Assembly: GCF_013255915.1 (NCBI RefSeq)
Contig: NZ_CP053896.1
Span: 2,232,001 to 2,296,000, forward strand
Source: Providencia rettgeri
Lineage (GTDB): Bacteria; Pseudomonadota; Gammaproteobacteria; Enterobacterales; Enterobacteriaceae
Length of the DNA: 64,000 nt
Direction of reading: 5' to 3'
Each line of letters begins with the position of its first letter. Positions within the stretch are counted from its first letter, which is position 1. Below the pieces are notes generated by a model. The model had not been told where the DNA came from and did no database searches. It saw nothing but the letters and a program-made list of their open reading frames with translations. The position numbers were made by a program, and so were the translations under genes. Shown one piece after another: positions 36,325-45,306 of the stretch.

Positions 36325-37977
36325 ATGAGTTTAAAGCAGGATTTATTAAAACAACTCTCACAGCTTAAGAATGAGCGCCAATCATTTGAGCCGCACTGGA
36401 AAGAGCTTGCAGAGTATACACGCCCTCGTAGTACTCGTTTTAACACATCAGAAGTTAATCGCGGTGATAGACGTAATACGAAAATCATCGACCAAGAAGC
36501 GGCTAAATCAGAGCGTACTTTATCAAGTGGCATGATGTCAGGGATAACTAGCCCTGCCCGTAAGTGGTTCCGTTTGGCTACGCCAGACCCTGCCATGATG
36601 AATTATAGCCCTGTAAAAATGTGGCTTGAAGTCGTTGAGCAACGCATGAACGAAGTGTTCAACCGCTCCAATATCTATCAGTCGCTACCGCAAACTTATT
36701 CCGATATCGGCACCTTTGCCACCAGCGCATTAGCTGTGCTGGAAGATAACGAGCGCGTTATTCGTACGGTACCTTTTCCTATAGGTAGCTATTACATTGC
36801 GAATGGCCCTGACTTAACCGTTGATACGTGTTTCCGTGAATTCAGCATGACAGTGCGTCAACTGGTAATGGAGTTCGGCTTAGACAATGTGAGTGAGCAG
36901 GTCAAAAGCCTATGGGATTCTAGCAACTATAGCCAGTGGATTACTGTTATTCATTCAGTCTACCCGAATTTAAACCGCATCAGCGGCAAGTTGGACGCTA
37001 AGAACAAGCTGTTTAAATCCGTTTACTTTGAAATGGGCGGCGATAGTGAACGCGTTCTACGTGAATCTGGCTTTGATGAATTCCCTATTATGGCGCCACG
37101 TTGGGAAGTGAACGGTGAGGACGTCTACGGCTCATCGTGCCCCGGCATGATTGCATTGGGTAGCGTTAAAGCATTGCAGCTATTACAGCGCCGAAAAGCA
37201 CAGCAGATTGATAAAGTTACCAATCCACCTATGCAAGCGCCTGCATCGATTAAGAATCAACGAATTTCCCTTGTGCCGGGTGGAATAACTTATCTTCCAA
37301 TGGCTGGCGCTGACCAAATGATTAAACCGATATTCCAAGTACAGGCTGACATTAACGGCTTGATTGCTGATATTGGCGATACTCGTAATCAAATCAAAGA
37401 AGCCTATTTCTCTGACCTTTTCATGATGATGCAGTCTGTAAATACACGCTCAATGCCAGTAGAGGCAGTCATTGAAATGCGTGAAGAAAAGCTACTCATG
37501 TTAGGGCCTGTCTTACAGCGTTTAGATTCTGAACTACTCGACAAGTTAATTAATCGTACGTTCGCAATCATGGCGCGTAAAAACTTATTACCAGTGCCAC
37601 CAGAAGAAATGCAGGGTATGCAGCTTAAGGTTGAATACATTTCTGTCATGGCGCAGGCGCAAAAATCAGTTGGTGTTAGCAGCATTGAGCGTTTTGTTGG
37701 CTTTGTTGGTGGTCTGGCAAATATGAAACCAGAAGCACTAGACAAGCTGAACACTGACGAAATGATTGATAACTACGCTGAATCAATCGGTGTTTCCCCG
37801 ACTATCGTTTCATCCAATGACCAAGTAGCCGCTATTCGTCAGCAGCGTGCAGAGCAACAGCAACAGATGCAACAAATGCAAATGGCACAAGAGGCTGTGG
37901 CAGGAGCTCAGGCTCTTGGTAACACACCTATGGATGATAACAGCGCCTTAGCTGCGCTTGCTGGTGGTGGTCAATGA
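36325..37977 (+). CDS. portal (head-to-tail connector) protein
   Basis: This 550-residue protein matches the head-tail connector family of podoviruses (PF12236 type). Signatures are SLKQDLLKQLSQLKNERQSFEPHWKELAEYTRPRSTRF near the start, a central RVLRESGFDEFPIMAPRWEVNGEDVYGSSCPG, and a Gln/Met-rich C-terminal tail. The ring of twelve subunits is the DNA entry vertex. It overlaps the next gene by 4 bp. Confidence 0.93.
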   Translation: MSLKQDLLKQLSQLKNERQSFEPHWKELAEYTRPRSTRFNTSEVNRGDRRNTKIIDQEAAKSERTLSSGMMSGITSPARKWFRLATPDPAMMNYSPVKMWLEVVEQRMNEVFNRSNIYQSLPQTYSDIGTFATSALAVLEDNERVIRTVPFPIGSYYIANGPDLTVDTCFREFSMTVRQLVMEFGLDNVSEQVKSLWDSSNYSQWITVIHSVYPNLNRISGKLDAKNKLFKSVYFEMGGDSERVLRESGFDEFPIMAPRWEVNGEDVYGSSCPGMIALGSVKALQLLQRRKAQQIDKVTNPPMQAPASIKNQRISLVPGGITYLPMAGADQMIKPIFQVQADINGLIADIGDTRNQIKEAYFSDLFMMMQSVNTRSMPVEAVIEMREEKLLMLGPVLQRLDSELLDKLINRTFAIMARKNLLPVPPEEMQGMQLKVEYISVMAQAQKSVGVSSIERFVGFVGGLANMKPEALDKLNTDEMIDNYAESIGVSPTIVSSNDQVAAIRQQRAEQQQQMQQMQMAQEAVAGAQALGNTPMDDNSALAALAGGGQ

Positions 37978-38297
37978 CACAGCTTGACGATTACTCGGAA
38001 GAGGAAAAGGCAGAGATTCAGGCTGATTTAGAGCTTAAAGACAAGCTTAGAAAAGAACGTGAAGACGATGATTTAAAACAGGTTATGAGCACTGAATATG
38101 GTCGTCGTTTTATTTGGAAAACTCTATCTGCCAGTGGTGTTTTCGGAGTTTCATTTACATCTGATCCCTATATCACTTCATTCAATGAAGGTAGACGTAA
38201 TAAGGGATTGGAGCTGTTTAACGATGTAATGAGTGTTTGCCCTGATCTCTATCTGGTCATGGCAGAAGAAGCCAAAGAACAGGAGAACAATCAATGA
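37974..38297 (+). CDS. Bbp19-like phage protein
   Basis: This 107-residue protein has YGRRFIWKTLSASGVFGVSFTSDPYITSFNEGRRNKGLELFNDVM, which fits the short family named after Bordetella phage Bbp19. A charged N-terminal helix precedes it. It is coupled by ATGA overlaps to the portal and scaffold genes, so it is likely a head-assembly factor. Its function is not known. Confidence 0.7.
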   Translation: MTQLDDYSEEEKAEIQADLELKDKLRKEREDDDLKQVMSTEYGRRFIWKTLSASGVFGVSFTSDPYITSFNEGRRNKGLELFNDVMSVCPDLYLVMAEEAKEQENNQ

Positions 38298-38965
38298 ATT
38301 TATTTCAACGCTTACTGTTTCGTCGCCTTTGTAATGAGGTTCCAGTTGATGGCGGTGAGGGCGGCGGCGGTGCGCCAGCGCAAGAGCCAGCACCAGCAAA
38401 ACAAGATGCGCCAGCAAATGGTGATACTCCTGCGCCTGCAGGTACAGAGCCTAGTAAGGCTAATGATAAGGCCAATACTGAGCCAAAAGGTGATGACAAG
38501 AAGCCTGTAAGCACCGCACCTGAAAAGTATGAGTTTACGGTTGGTGAAGGTCAGGATCTGGATAAAGAAGCGGTAGCGGCGTTTGAGCCCATCGCCCGTG
38601 AAATTGGTTTAAGCAACGAGCAGGCGCAAAAGATTGTTGACGTCTACGGCTCTACAATCATTCCACAAATTGCAAAACAGCAAGAGGCTGCATGGCAAAA
38701 GCAAGTAACCGAATGGGCAGAAACTGTCAAAGCAGATAAAGAACTTGGCTCCGTTGAGTCTATTGGTAACGCACAAAAAGCTATGGATCAGTTTGGTACG
38801 CCAGAGCTTAAGCAATATTTAAATGATTCAGGACTTGGTAATCATCCTGAGTTATTCCGTATTTTTTCAAGAATTGGCAAGGCCATGTCTGAGGACGGTT
38901 TTGTTAGTGGCAGCAGTGAAAACGCTCGCAGTGCTGCGGATGTTCTTTTTGGTGATAGCAAATAA
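38294..38965 (+). CDS. capsid scaffolding protein
   Basis: This 223-residue protein starts with a low-complexity Ala/Pro/Lys segment (residues ~15-75). A helical core follows (PEKYEFTVGEGQDLDKEAVAAFEPIAREIGLSNEQAQKIVDVYG), typical of scaffolds in this position. It ends NARSAADVLFGDSK. Scaffold C-termini usually bind the capsid protein, and the same SAADVLF motif ends another head-region protein (40869-41180). It lies directly before the major capsid gene. Confidence 0.85.
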   Translation: MNLFQRLLFRRLCNEVPVDGGEGGGGAPAQEPAPAKQDAPANGDTPAPAGTEPSKANDKANTEPKGDDKKPVSTAPEKYEFTVGEGQDLDKEAVAAFEPIAREIGLSNEQAQKIVDVYGSTIIPQIAKQQEAAWQKQVTEWAETVKADKELGSVESIGNAQKAMDQFGTPELKQYLNDSGLGNHPELFRIFSRIGKAMSEDGFVSGSSENARSAADVLFGDSK

Positions 38966-38981
38966 GGTATAGGAGAAAATT

Positions 38982-39971
38982 ATGCCTCAAGCTCTAACAT
39001 TGGCTGACTGGGCTAAGCGTCAAGACCCAAACAGCAAGCAAGCGAAGATCGTTGAACTGCTCAATCAGTCTAACGAAATTCTTGATGATATGGTGTTTGT
39101 TGAAGGTAACTTGCCTACAGGCCACCGTACAACTGTCCGCACAGGTTTACCATCTGCAACTTGGCGTTTGTTGAACTACGGTGTACCACCAAGCAAATCA
39201 ACTACTGCGCAGGTTACAGACTCTACAGGTATGCTGGAAACTTACTCAGAAGTTGATAAAGAACTTGCTGATATTAATGGTAATACAAGTGAGTTTTTAT
39301 TGTCAGAAGCGCAGGCCTTCATTGAATCCATGAACCAGCAAATGGCTGAAACATTGTTTTATGGTGACACTACTGTACATGCACAGCGCTTCACTGGTTT
39401 ATCTGCGCGCTTCAATGATTTAAACGCTAAGAATGGTGTAAACATCATTGATGCTGGTGGCACTGGCAGCAATTTAACCTCTATTTGGTTAGTAGTGTGG
39501 GGGCAGAATACCGTTCATGGCATCTATCCTAAAGGTTCTAAGGCTGGCCTTGAACAGAAACACTTAGGCGAAGTTACATTGGAAGATAAAGACGGTGGCA
39601 AGTATCAAGGTTACCGCACTCATTTTCAATGGAAAAATGGTCTAACTATGCGCGATTGGCGTTATGTAGTTCGTATCGCTAACGTTGACCTGTCTAAGTT
39701 AACCAAAGACCCAGAAGCTGCAGGCGCTATCGACTTGCCTGATTTACTGATTCAGGCGATTGAGAAAATCCCTAATCTGTCTATGGGTAAACCTGTTTTC
39801 TATTGCAATCAGCAAGTTCGTAGCTGGATGCGCCGCCAGATTAAAAACTCAAAGAACGTCAATATTTCTATGCAAGAAGTTGCAGGGAAGAAGGTTGTTT
39901 CTTTTGATGAAATCCCTGTGCGCCGTACCGATGCAATTCTCGCAACTGAGGATCAGGTGGTCGCTAAGTAA
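38982..39971 (+). CDS. major capsid protein
   Basis: This 329-residue protein has the pattern of epsilon15/BPP-1-type capsid proteins: MPQALTLADWAKRQDPNSKQAKIVELLNQSNEILDDMVFVEGNLPTGH at the start, then TVRTGLPSATWRLLNYG and SEAQAFIESMNQQMAETLFYG. An HK97-like fold is expected. It follows the scaffold by 16 bp and precedes the cement protein. An AGGAGA ribosome-binding site fits high expression. Confidence 0.92.
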   Translation: MPQALTLADWAKRQDPNSKQAKIVELLNQSNEILDDMVFVEGNLPTGHRTTVRTGLPSATWRLLNYGVPPSKSTTAQVTDSTGMLETYSEVDKELADINGNTSEFLLSEAQAFIESMNQQMAETLFYGDTTVHAQRFTGLSARFNDLNAKNGVNIIDAGGTGSNLTSIWLVVWGQNTVHGIYPKGSKAGLEQKHLGEVTLEDKDGGKYQGYRTHFQWKNGLTMRDWRYVVRIANVDLSKLTKDPEAAGAIDLPDLLIQAIEKIPNLSMGKPVFYCNQQVRSWMRRQIKNSKNVNISMQEVAGKKVVSFDEIPVRRTDAILATEDQVVAK

Positions 39972-40035
39972 GGCTGGCCTATTGTGCGGTGCCTGAATAG
40001 GTACCGCTAACTTAATTTTGTTGGGAGTTCGCAAC

Positions 40036-40467
40036 ATGATTTTAGATAAAGAAACCCTATTTTCTCTCGACCAAGCAGTGACCGCATCAGCGACTGCGAC
40101 CAGTATCATTGACCTAACGCCAGTTAAAGGTGACTTCCGTGATATCGGTATTGGTGAACCGCTGCAACTGTTTGCACAGGTTACTGAGCAGGCAACGGCT
40201 GCAGGTGACGCAAAAGTACAAATCGTATTGGAAACATCAAAAGATAAAGCGTTTACAACGCCTGTTGCTATCTTCCAGTCATTTGCTATGCCAATTGCAG
40301 ACCTGAACGCAGGTAAGCGCATTATCGGTACTGTTCCGCATGGTGTTATTAAGTATCTGCGTCTGCGTTACGTTGTCACAGATGGTCCATTAACTGCAGG
40401 TAAGTTTACAGCGGGTATCGTACTTAACACTGATGCTCATCCTATCTACAACGCCGTAACTAATTAA
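40036..40467 (+). CDS. Bbp16-like capsid cement/decoration protein
   Basis: This 143-residue protein begins MILDKETLFSLDQAVTASATATSIIDL and has GEPLQLFAQVTEQATAAGDAKVQIVLETS and LRLRYVVTDGPLTAGKFTAGIV. It fits the beta-rich Bbp16 family of capsid cement proteins. Such proteins clamp capsid subunits in BPP-1 and epsilon15. The ATG at 40036 is taken because the family starts there. Confidence 0.85.
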   Translation: MILDKETLFSLDQAVTASATATSIIDLTPVKGDFRDIGIGEPLQLFAQVTEQATAAGDAKVQIVLETSKDKAFTTPVAIFQSFAMPIADLNAGKRIIGTVPHGVIKYLRLRYVVTDGPLTAGKFTAGIVLNTDAHPIYNAVTN

Positions 40468-40475
40468 GGTGTGAC

Positions 40476-40817
40476 ATGTCACGATATAAAGTTTTGAAAA
40501 AATCATTTATCGCTGGTCGTCTGCTTGAAGTTGGTGAGGAGGTTGAATACAGCGGTATTGCTGGCAGCAACTTAAAGTTGATTGGTGGTGATGATGCTAA
40601 ACCTGATACTGGCGCTTTGGTTGATGGGGCTAGTGGTGATAGTAGTGAGGTTGTAACCAATACTGTTATCAGTGGATCAGGCGATACGGTTGATTCTAGC
40701 CTTGAAGCTTTGCGCGAACAGTACACACAGCTATTTGGTAAGGCACCTCATCACAACATGGGCGCAGATAAGATGCGCACTGCGATAGATGAAAGACGTA
40801 AAGAATTAGCGATTTAA
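40476..40817 (+). CDS. hypothetical head-region protein with LEM/HeH-like C-terminus
   Basis: This 113-residue protein has an N-terminal beta segment (YKVLKKSFIAGRLLEVGEEVEYSGIAGSNLKLIG), a Ser/Gly/Asp-rich linker and a C-terminal LREQYTQLFGKAPHHNMGADKMRTAIDERRKEL. The last part looks like a HeH/LEM helix-extended-helix, seen in some phage head proteins. It lies between cement and tail genes. Its function is unknown. Confidence 0.6.
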   Translation: MSRYKVLKKSFIAGRLLEVGEEVEYSGIAGSNLKLIGGDDAKPDTGALVDGASGDSSEVVTNTVISGSGDTVDSSLEALREQYTQLFGKAPHHNMGADKMRTAIDERRKELAI

Positions 40818-40827
40818 TTTTCGCGTT

Positions 40828-40854
40828 AAAGGGGGCGAAAGCCCCTTTTTCTTT
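40828..40854 (+). terminator. hairpin within the late operon
   Basis: A G-rich/C-rich stem around GAAA is followed by TTTTTCTTTT, between the head gene block and the gene at 40869. It probably reduces read-through and so lowers expression downstream of the capsid genes. Confidence 0.75.
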
Positions 40855-40868
40855 TGGAGATACAGACA

Positions 40869-41180
40869 ATGAAAATGGTCAACTTAAAAATTAGCACAGA
40901 AACTTTTGAGAATTCCAAAGGTGAGAGCGAAACACGTGATGAATATCCTTACGGCCTAACTCTCTATCTGGACAATGAAACGTTAGAAAAGCTAGGCGCA
41001 ACCATCCCTGATGTTGGCGAATCAATTGAATTGTCTGGTATAGCCAAAATTAAATCTAAACGTACCGATGAGCGAGAAGGCAAAAAAACAACATCAGTTG
41101 ATTTGCAGATAACGGATCTGGCTTTGGGCTCTGGTGATACTAAATCGGCGGCAGATGTTTTGTTTGATGGGGGTGAATAA
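40869..41180 (+). CDS. head-region protein sharing the scaffold C-terminal motif
   Basis: This 103-residue protein begins MKMVNLKISTETFENSKGESE and is beta-rich (YPYGLTLYLDNETLEKL, GESIELSGIAKIKSK). It ends GDTKSAADVLFDGGE. The SAADVLF stretch is also the end of the scaffold protein, so both may dock on the same capsid surface. The function is otherwise unknown. It overlaps the next ATG by one base. Confidence 0.65.
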   Translation: MKMVNLKISTETFENSKGESETRDEYPYGLTLYLDNETLEKLGATIPDVGESIELSGIAKIKSKRTDEREGKKTTSVDLQITDLALGSGDTKSAADVLFDGGE

Positions 41181-41785
41181 TGGCCTCAGAAATCGAAATC
41201 TGTAACTTGGCGCTTAGCCGCATTGGTAACAGCCGATTCATTAACAGTCTTAGCGAAAAGAGCAAAGAAGCCGAGCAATGCAATTTACACTTCAATCATT
41301 GCCGCGATACTACGCTCTCTGATTTCCCGTGGAACTTTGCCAGTAAGCGTGTTGCTTTAGCTGATACTAATAACCCGCCACCAGACTGGAAATTCGCCTA
41401 TAGCTATCCAACCGATTGTTTAAAAGCAATAGCGATTATTCAATCTGGCCGGAAATACCCTCAACCACATAATGCAATTAATTTTCTGGTGGGTTCGGAT
41501 GCTGACGGTACAGGAAAACTGATTTACTGCGACCAACCGCAAGCGTGGTTGCAATACACTGCGTCAGTCACCGATGTGAATATGTTTGATTCACTATTTA
41601 TCGAAGCGCTGGCATGGAAGCTTGCTAGCGAACTAGCACGCCCATTAGCTTCAAATTCTGGCATGGGTAATGAAGCCCTACAAATTTATACCATGGCGAT
41701 TGCTAACGCTGGTGCGCATTCCCTTGATGAATCAGCAGAGCCTAATGATTACACGGACCCATTCACCGAAGCGAGGTTATCGTAA
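41180..41785 (+). CDS. tail tubular / head-tail adaptor protein (T7 gp11-like)
   Basis: This 201-residue protein starts MASEIEICNLALSRIGNSRFINSLSEKSKEAEQCNLHFNHCRDTTLSDFPWNFA. This is the common start of podovirus adaptor proteins that attach below the portal. A later segment, YTASVTDVNMFDSLFIEALAWKLASELARPL, is also typical. It lies directly before the large tail protein, the gp11-gp12 order of T7. The assignment is by pattern and order. Confidence 0.82.
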   Translation: MASEIEICNLALSRIGNSRFINSLSEKSKEAEQCNLHFNHCRDTTLSDFPWNFASKRVALADTNNPPPDWKFAYSYPTDCLKAIAIIQSGRKYPQPHNAINFLVGSDADGTGKLIYCDQPQAWLQYTASVTDVNMFDSLFIEALAWKLASELARPLASNSGMGNEALQIYTMAIANAGAHSLDESAEPNDYTDPFTEARLS

Positions 41786-41786
41786 T

Positions 41787-44243
41787 ATGGCCTATAGCAT
41801 CATTCAACCGAGTTTTTCTGGTGGCGAAATCGCACCTAGCCTTTATGGGCGTATTGACCTAGCAAAATACTCTACCGCTTTACGTAAGTGTGAAAACTTT
41901 CTTGTGCGTCAATATGGCGGCATTGAAAATAGACCAGGCACTAAGTTTATTGCGGCTGCAAAATACCCTAACAAAAAATGCCGCCTGATCCCGTTCCAGT
42001 TCAGCACAGTGCAAACTTACGCCCTTGAAATGGGTGAGAAGTACATGCGTGTGATTAAAGACGGTGGGCAGGTGCTTTATGCCGATGGTGAGCACAAAGG
42101 CGAAATATTCGAACTGGCAACGCCATATAAAGAAGTTGACCTATTTAATTTAAAATTTACACAGTCAGCGGACGTAATGACTATCGTACATGCTGATTAC
42201 CCACCGATGGAACTACAGCGCTATGATCATGACGATTGGAAGCTGGTACCTGTTGAAACGCGTAATGGGCCATTCGAAGATATCAATACGGATAAAGAGC
42301 GTAAGTTATATGTTAGCGCCAGTACAGGTGATGTAACACTGACTGCAACGCATAATATCTTTGGTGCTGAATTAGTCGGTAAGCAAATTTATATTGAACA
42401 GCAAGCGATTGATGCTGTGCCAGTATGGGAAACTGACAAGACGACTAACATTAATGATCAACGCCGTGCAGGTGCTAATTACTACCGCGCTAATACTGCA
42501 GGTAAAAGCGGCACGTTAAGGCCGTCACACACAGAGGGTATGAGCTGGGATGGTTGGGGCGGTGACGCGGGGATCCAGTGGGAGTACCTTCATAGTGGTT
42601 TCGGTATCGTTAAAATCAATTCAGTCAGTACCGATGGATTAACGGCAACGGGTAAAGTTGTTTCGTACATACCATCAAATGCTGTAGGTGAAGAAAACGC
42701 TACATATAAGTGGGCGCGTTCGGTCTGGAATGATGTAGACGGCTACCCAAGCACCGTTATGTATTACCAGCAGCGATTATTTTTTGCTGGCTCTCGCGCT
42801 TACCCACAAACTATTTGGGCTAGTCGTAGTGGGGACTACAAAGACTTTGGCAAGAATAACCCGATACAAGATGATGACCGTATCATCTACACCTATGCAG
42901 GACGCCAAGTTAATGAAATTCGTCACTTAATTGATGTAGGTTCGCTGGTGGCCTTAACGTCTGGCGGTGAGTATCAAATCACTGGGGATCAGAACAAAGT
43001 ATTAACGCCGAGTAGTTTCTCTTTTTCCTCGCAAGGTGCCAATGGCTGTAGTGACGTTCCACCAATTGCCGTTGCTAATATCGCTTTGTACATCCAAGAA
43101 AAAGGTAGCGCAGTGCGTGATCTCGCGTATTCATTCGACGTTGACGGGTACCAAGGCACCGATTTAACCATCATGGCTAATCATCTCTTTCAGCGCCACC
43201 AGATTATTGATTGGGCGTTTTCTATCGTTCCTTACTCAATAGCCTGGTGTATTCGTGACGATGGTAAACTGCTTTCATTAACGTACCTCAGAGAGCAGCA
43301 AGTATTTGCTTGGGCACCACAAGACACTGACGGGCAATTTGAATCAACCTGCAGCGTCAGTGAAGGTAATGAAGATGCGGTTTATTTCATTGTATGCCGC
43401 AAAGTTGGTGACGGTACTGTGCGTTATATAGAGCGCTTAAGTAGTCGCTTATTTACCAAGACAGAGGACGCTTTCTTTGTTGATTCAGGCCTTAGCTATG
43501 ACGGCAGAAATAAAGATGAAGCTAGCACCGTACACCTAACCACAGTCGATAACTGGACGTACGAGGGTGATATTACCTTAACCGCCAGCAATGCCATTTT
43601 TAAAGATAGTGATATCGGTAACGCCATTCACTTGCCTTACTTTGAAGATGAAGAAAACAAAACGCTACGCTGTGAAATTACCGAGTTTATTAATACTCAT
43701 GCGGTGCGGGTAACGCCTAATCGTGATGTGCCTGAATTACTACAGGATAAGCCATTAAGCGAATGGGGCTTTGCACGTTTCCGTTTTGAGGGGTTACAGC
43801 ATATTGAAGGTAAAACCACCAGCATTCTAGCCGATGCAAACGTATTACCTCAGCAAAAAGTATCTGGCGGCGCAGTGTCATTAGAAGAGCCTGCTGTAGT
43901 GGTTCATATTGGCCTACCGTACGTTAGCGATATGGAAACCTTAGATATTCATATCAACGGGCAAGAAACGCTACTCGACAAAAAGAAACTAGTTAAGGTG
44001 GCAAGCCTTATTGTTAATTCAAGTCGTGGTATATGGGCCGGTACCGAAAAAGACCGGTTATATGAATATGCTCAGCGTGAATTCGAGTTCTATGATAACC
44101 CGGTTAATGATGCTACTGGCGTGGTAGAAATTGATCTTGATGCACAGTGGAGCAAAAACGGCCGTGTGTATGTCAGGCAGTCAGATCCATTACCTTTATC
44201 TATCCTCGCAGCAATACCGCGTTTAGATGTGGGGGGCTTCTAA
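41787..44243 (+). CDS. large tail tube/nozzle protein (T7 gp12-like role)
   Basis: The ATG at 41787 gives 818 residues starting MAYSIIQPSFSGGEIAPSLYGRIDLAKYSTALRKCENFLVRQYGGIENRPGTKF. This start is conserved in many short-tailed phage tail proteins. The rest is beta-rich with WASRSGDYKDFGKNNPIQDDDRI and other segments. A start at 41670 would lie inside the previous gene and is rejected. It probably forms the tail nozzle that binds the tailspikes. Confidence 0.85.
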   Translation: MAYSIIQPSFSGGEIAPSLYGRIDLAKYSTALRKCENFLVRQYGGIENRPGTKFIAAAKYPNKKCRLIPFQFSTVQTYALEMGEKYMRVIKDGGQVLYADGEHKGEIFELATPYKEVDLFNLKFTQSADVMTIVHADYPPMELQRYDHDDWKLVPVETRNGPFEDINTDKERKLYVSASTGDVTLTATHNIFGAELVGKQIYIEQQAIDAVPVWETDKTTNINDQRRAGANYYRANTAGKSGTLRPSHTEGMSWDGWGGDAGIQWEYLHSGFGIVKINSVSTDGLTATGKVVSYIPSNAVGEENATYKWARSVWNDVDGYPSTVMYYQQRLFFAGSRAYPQTIWASRSGDYKDFGKNNPIQDDDRIIYTYAGRQVNEIRHLIDVGSLVALTSGGEYQITGDQNKVLTPSSFSFSSQGANGCSDVPPIAVANIALYIQEKGSAVRDLAYSFDVDGYQGTDLTIMANHLFQRHQIIDWAFSIVPYSIAWCIRDDGKLLSLTYLREQQVFAWAPQDTDGQFESTCSVSEGNEDAVYFIVCRKVGDGTVRYIERLSSRLFTKTEDAFFVDSGLSYDGRNKDEASTVHLTTVDNWTYEGDITLTASNAIFKDSDIGNAIHLPYFEDEENKTLRCEITEFINTHAVRVTPNRDVPELLQDKPLSEWGFARFRFEGLQHIEGKTTSILADANVLPQQKVSGGAVSLEEPAVVVHIGLPYVSDMETLDIHINGQETLLDKKKLVKVASLIVNSSRGIWAGTEKDRLYEYAQREFEFYDNPVNDATGVVEIDLDAQWSKNGRVYVRQSDPLPLSILAAIPRLDVGGF

Positions 44244-44244
44244 T

Positions 44245-44721
44245 ATGGCAAAGAGTATTGTTCAAATCGTACCTGCAACATTAGAGCACGCACATGCATT
44301 GATACCGCATGTTAGACAGGCTGATATCGATGAATTTTATGCATTGAATCTATCGACGCCTGAAGAGGTTTTAGCCTCAGGCATTAACCTATCTACAAAA
44401 TCATGGTCCGCTATATTCAATGGTGAGGTAGCGGCTATCTTCGGTGTGTCGCCAGCGTCCATCATTGGCGGCGTTGGCATTCCTTGGTTAGTTGGCTCAG
44501 ATATTGTAGAGAAGCACCAGAAAGCCTTTCTACGCCGCTGTAAGCCATTCGTTGGCCTAATGCTACAAATCTATCCTGAACTGCTTAATTATGTTGATGA
44601 GCGCAATTACATTGCTAAATCGTGGCTGCATTGGCTAGGCTTCAAATTAGAAGATGCGCAGCCCATTGGTGCGCTTAATTATCCGTTTCATAAATTCACG
44701 ATGAATGCGAGGGCGAAATAA
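44245..44721 (+). CDS. DUF2833 phage protein (T7 gp13-like)
   Basis: This 158-residue protein has a GNAT-like layout: a start VQIVPATLEHAHALIPHVRQADIDEFYAL, a WSAIFNGEVAAIFGVSP strand pair and WLHWLGFKLEDAQPIG. It fits DUF2833, which includes T7 gp13, a factor needed to assemble internal virion proteins. It starts 1 bp after the tail gene and overlaps the next gene by one base. Confidence 0.8.
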   Translation: MAKSIVQIVPATLEHAHALIPHVRQADIDEFYALNLSTPEEVLASGINLSTKSWSAIFNGEVAAIFGVSPASIIGGVGIPWLVGSDIVEKHQKAFLRRCKPFVGLMLQIYPELLNYVDERNYIAKSWLHWLGFKLEDAQPIGALNYPFHKFTMNARAK

Positions 44722-45296
44722 TGTGTAGTCCAGCCATTTTAGCAGGGGGTATTTTAGCCTCTTCAGGCATGCAAGCTTATGGGCAGTATCAATCTGGCAA
44801 ATTTAACGCTGATGTAGCCAACCAAAACGCACGCCAGAACGAACAAGCAGCGAATGATTCAATCAATCGTGGTAATTCCGAGGCAGGGAAACAGCGTTCA
44901 CGTACACGGCAATTAGCAGGATCACAGGCGGCGGCAATGTCAGCTAGTGGACTTGATTTAAGTTCAGCAGGTGCCCTTGATATGTTCGGCGATACTGCGG
45001 CAATGGGTGAATTAGACGCTTTAACGTTAGTTAATAATGCGAGTCGTGAAGCGTACGGCCTACGTATGCAAGCAGCTAATGACAGACTGCAGGGGAAAAT
45101 GGCACGCCGTGAGGGTAACTTTGGCGCCGCTACAACATTATTAACTGCACCAATTAAAGCATACGGCGCATATCAATTGGCTGGTGGTACATGGGATCCG
45201 TTCTCTGGTACATCAGGCGCGGCGGCTGGTGGCAGCACAAGCAACAACATGTTTGATATTGCCAAGAAAAGCGGTACCAATCGTTTTGTATTTTAA
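44721..45296 (+). CDS. internal virion protein (T7 gp14-like)
   Basis: This 191-residue protein is Ala/Gly/Gln-rich. It has a hydrophobic start (SPAILAGGILASSGMQAYGQYQSG), a helical core (NARQNEQAANDSINRGNSEAGKQRSRTRQLAGSQAAAMSASGLDL) and a glycine-rich tail. This is typical of the ejection protein that forms the outer-membrane pore after infection. It lies first of three ejection-protein genes. Confidence 0.8.
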   Translation: MCSPAILAGGILASSGMQAYGQYQSGKFNADVANQNARQNEQAANDSINRGNSEAGKQRSRTRQLAGSQAAAMSASGLDLSSAGALDMFGDTAAMGELDALTLVNNASREAYGLRMQAANDRLQGKMARREGNFGAATTLLTAPIKAYGAYQLAGGTWDPFSGTSGAAAGGSTSNNMFDIAKKSGTNRFVF

Positions 45297-45306
45297 GGGG
45301 GGATAT

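Noticed and set aside
41670-41786. Upstream start for the large tail protein
   Set aside because: It would lie inside the adaptor gene in another frame, and the family N-terminus begins at the ATG at 41787.
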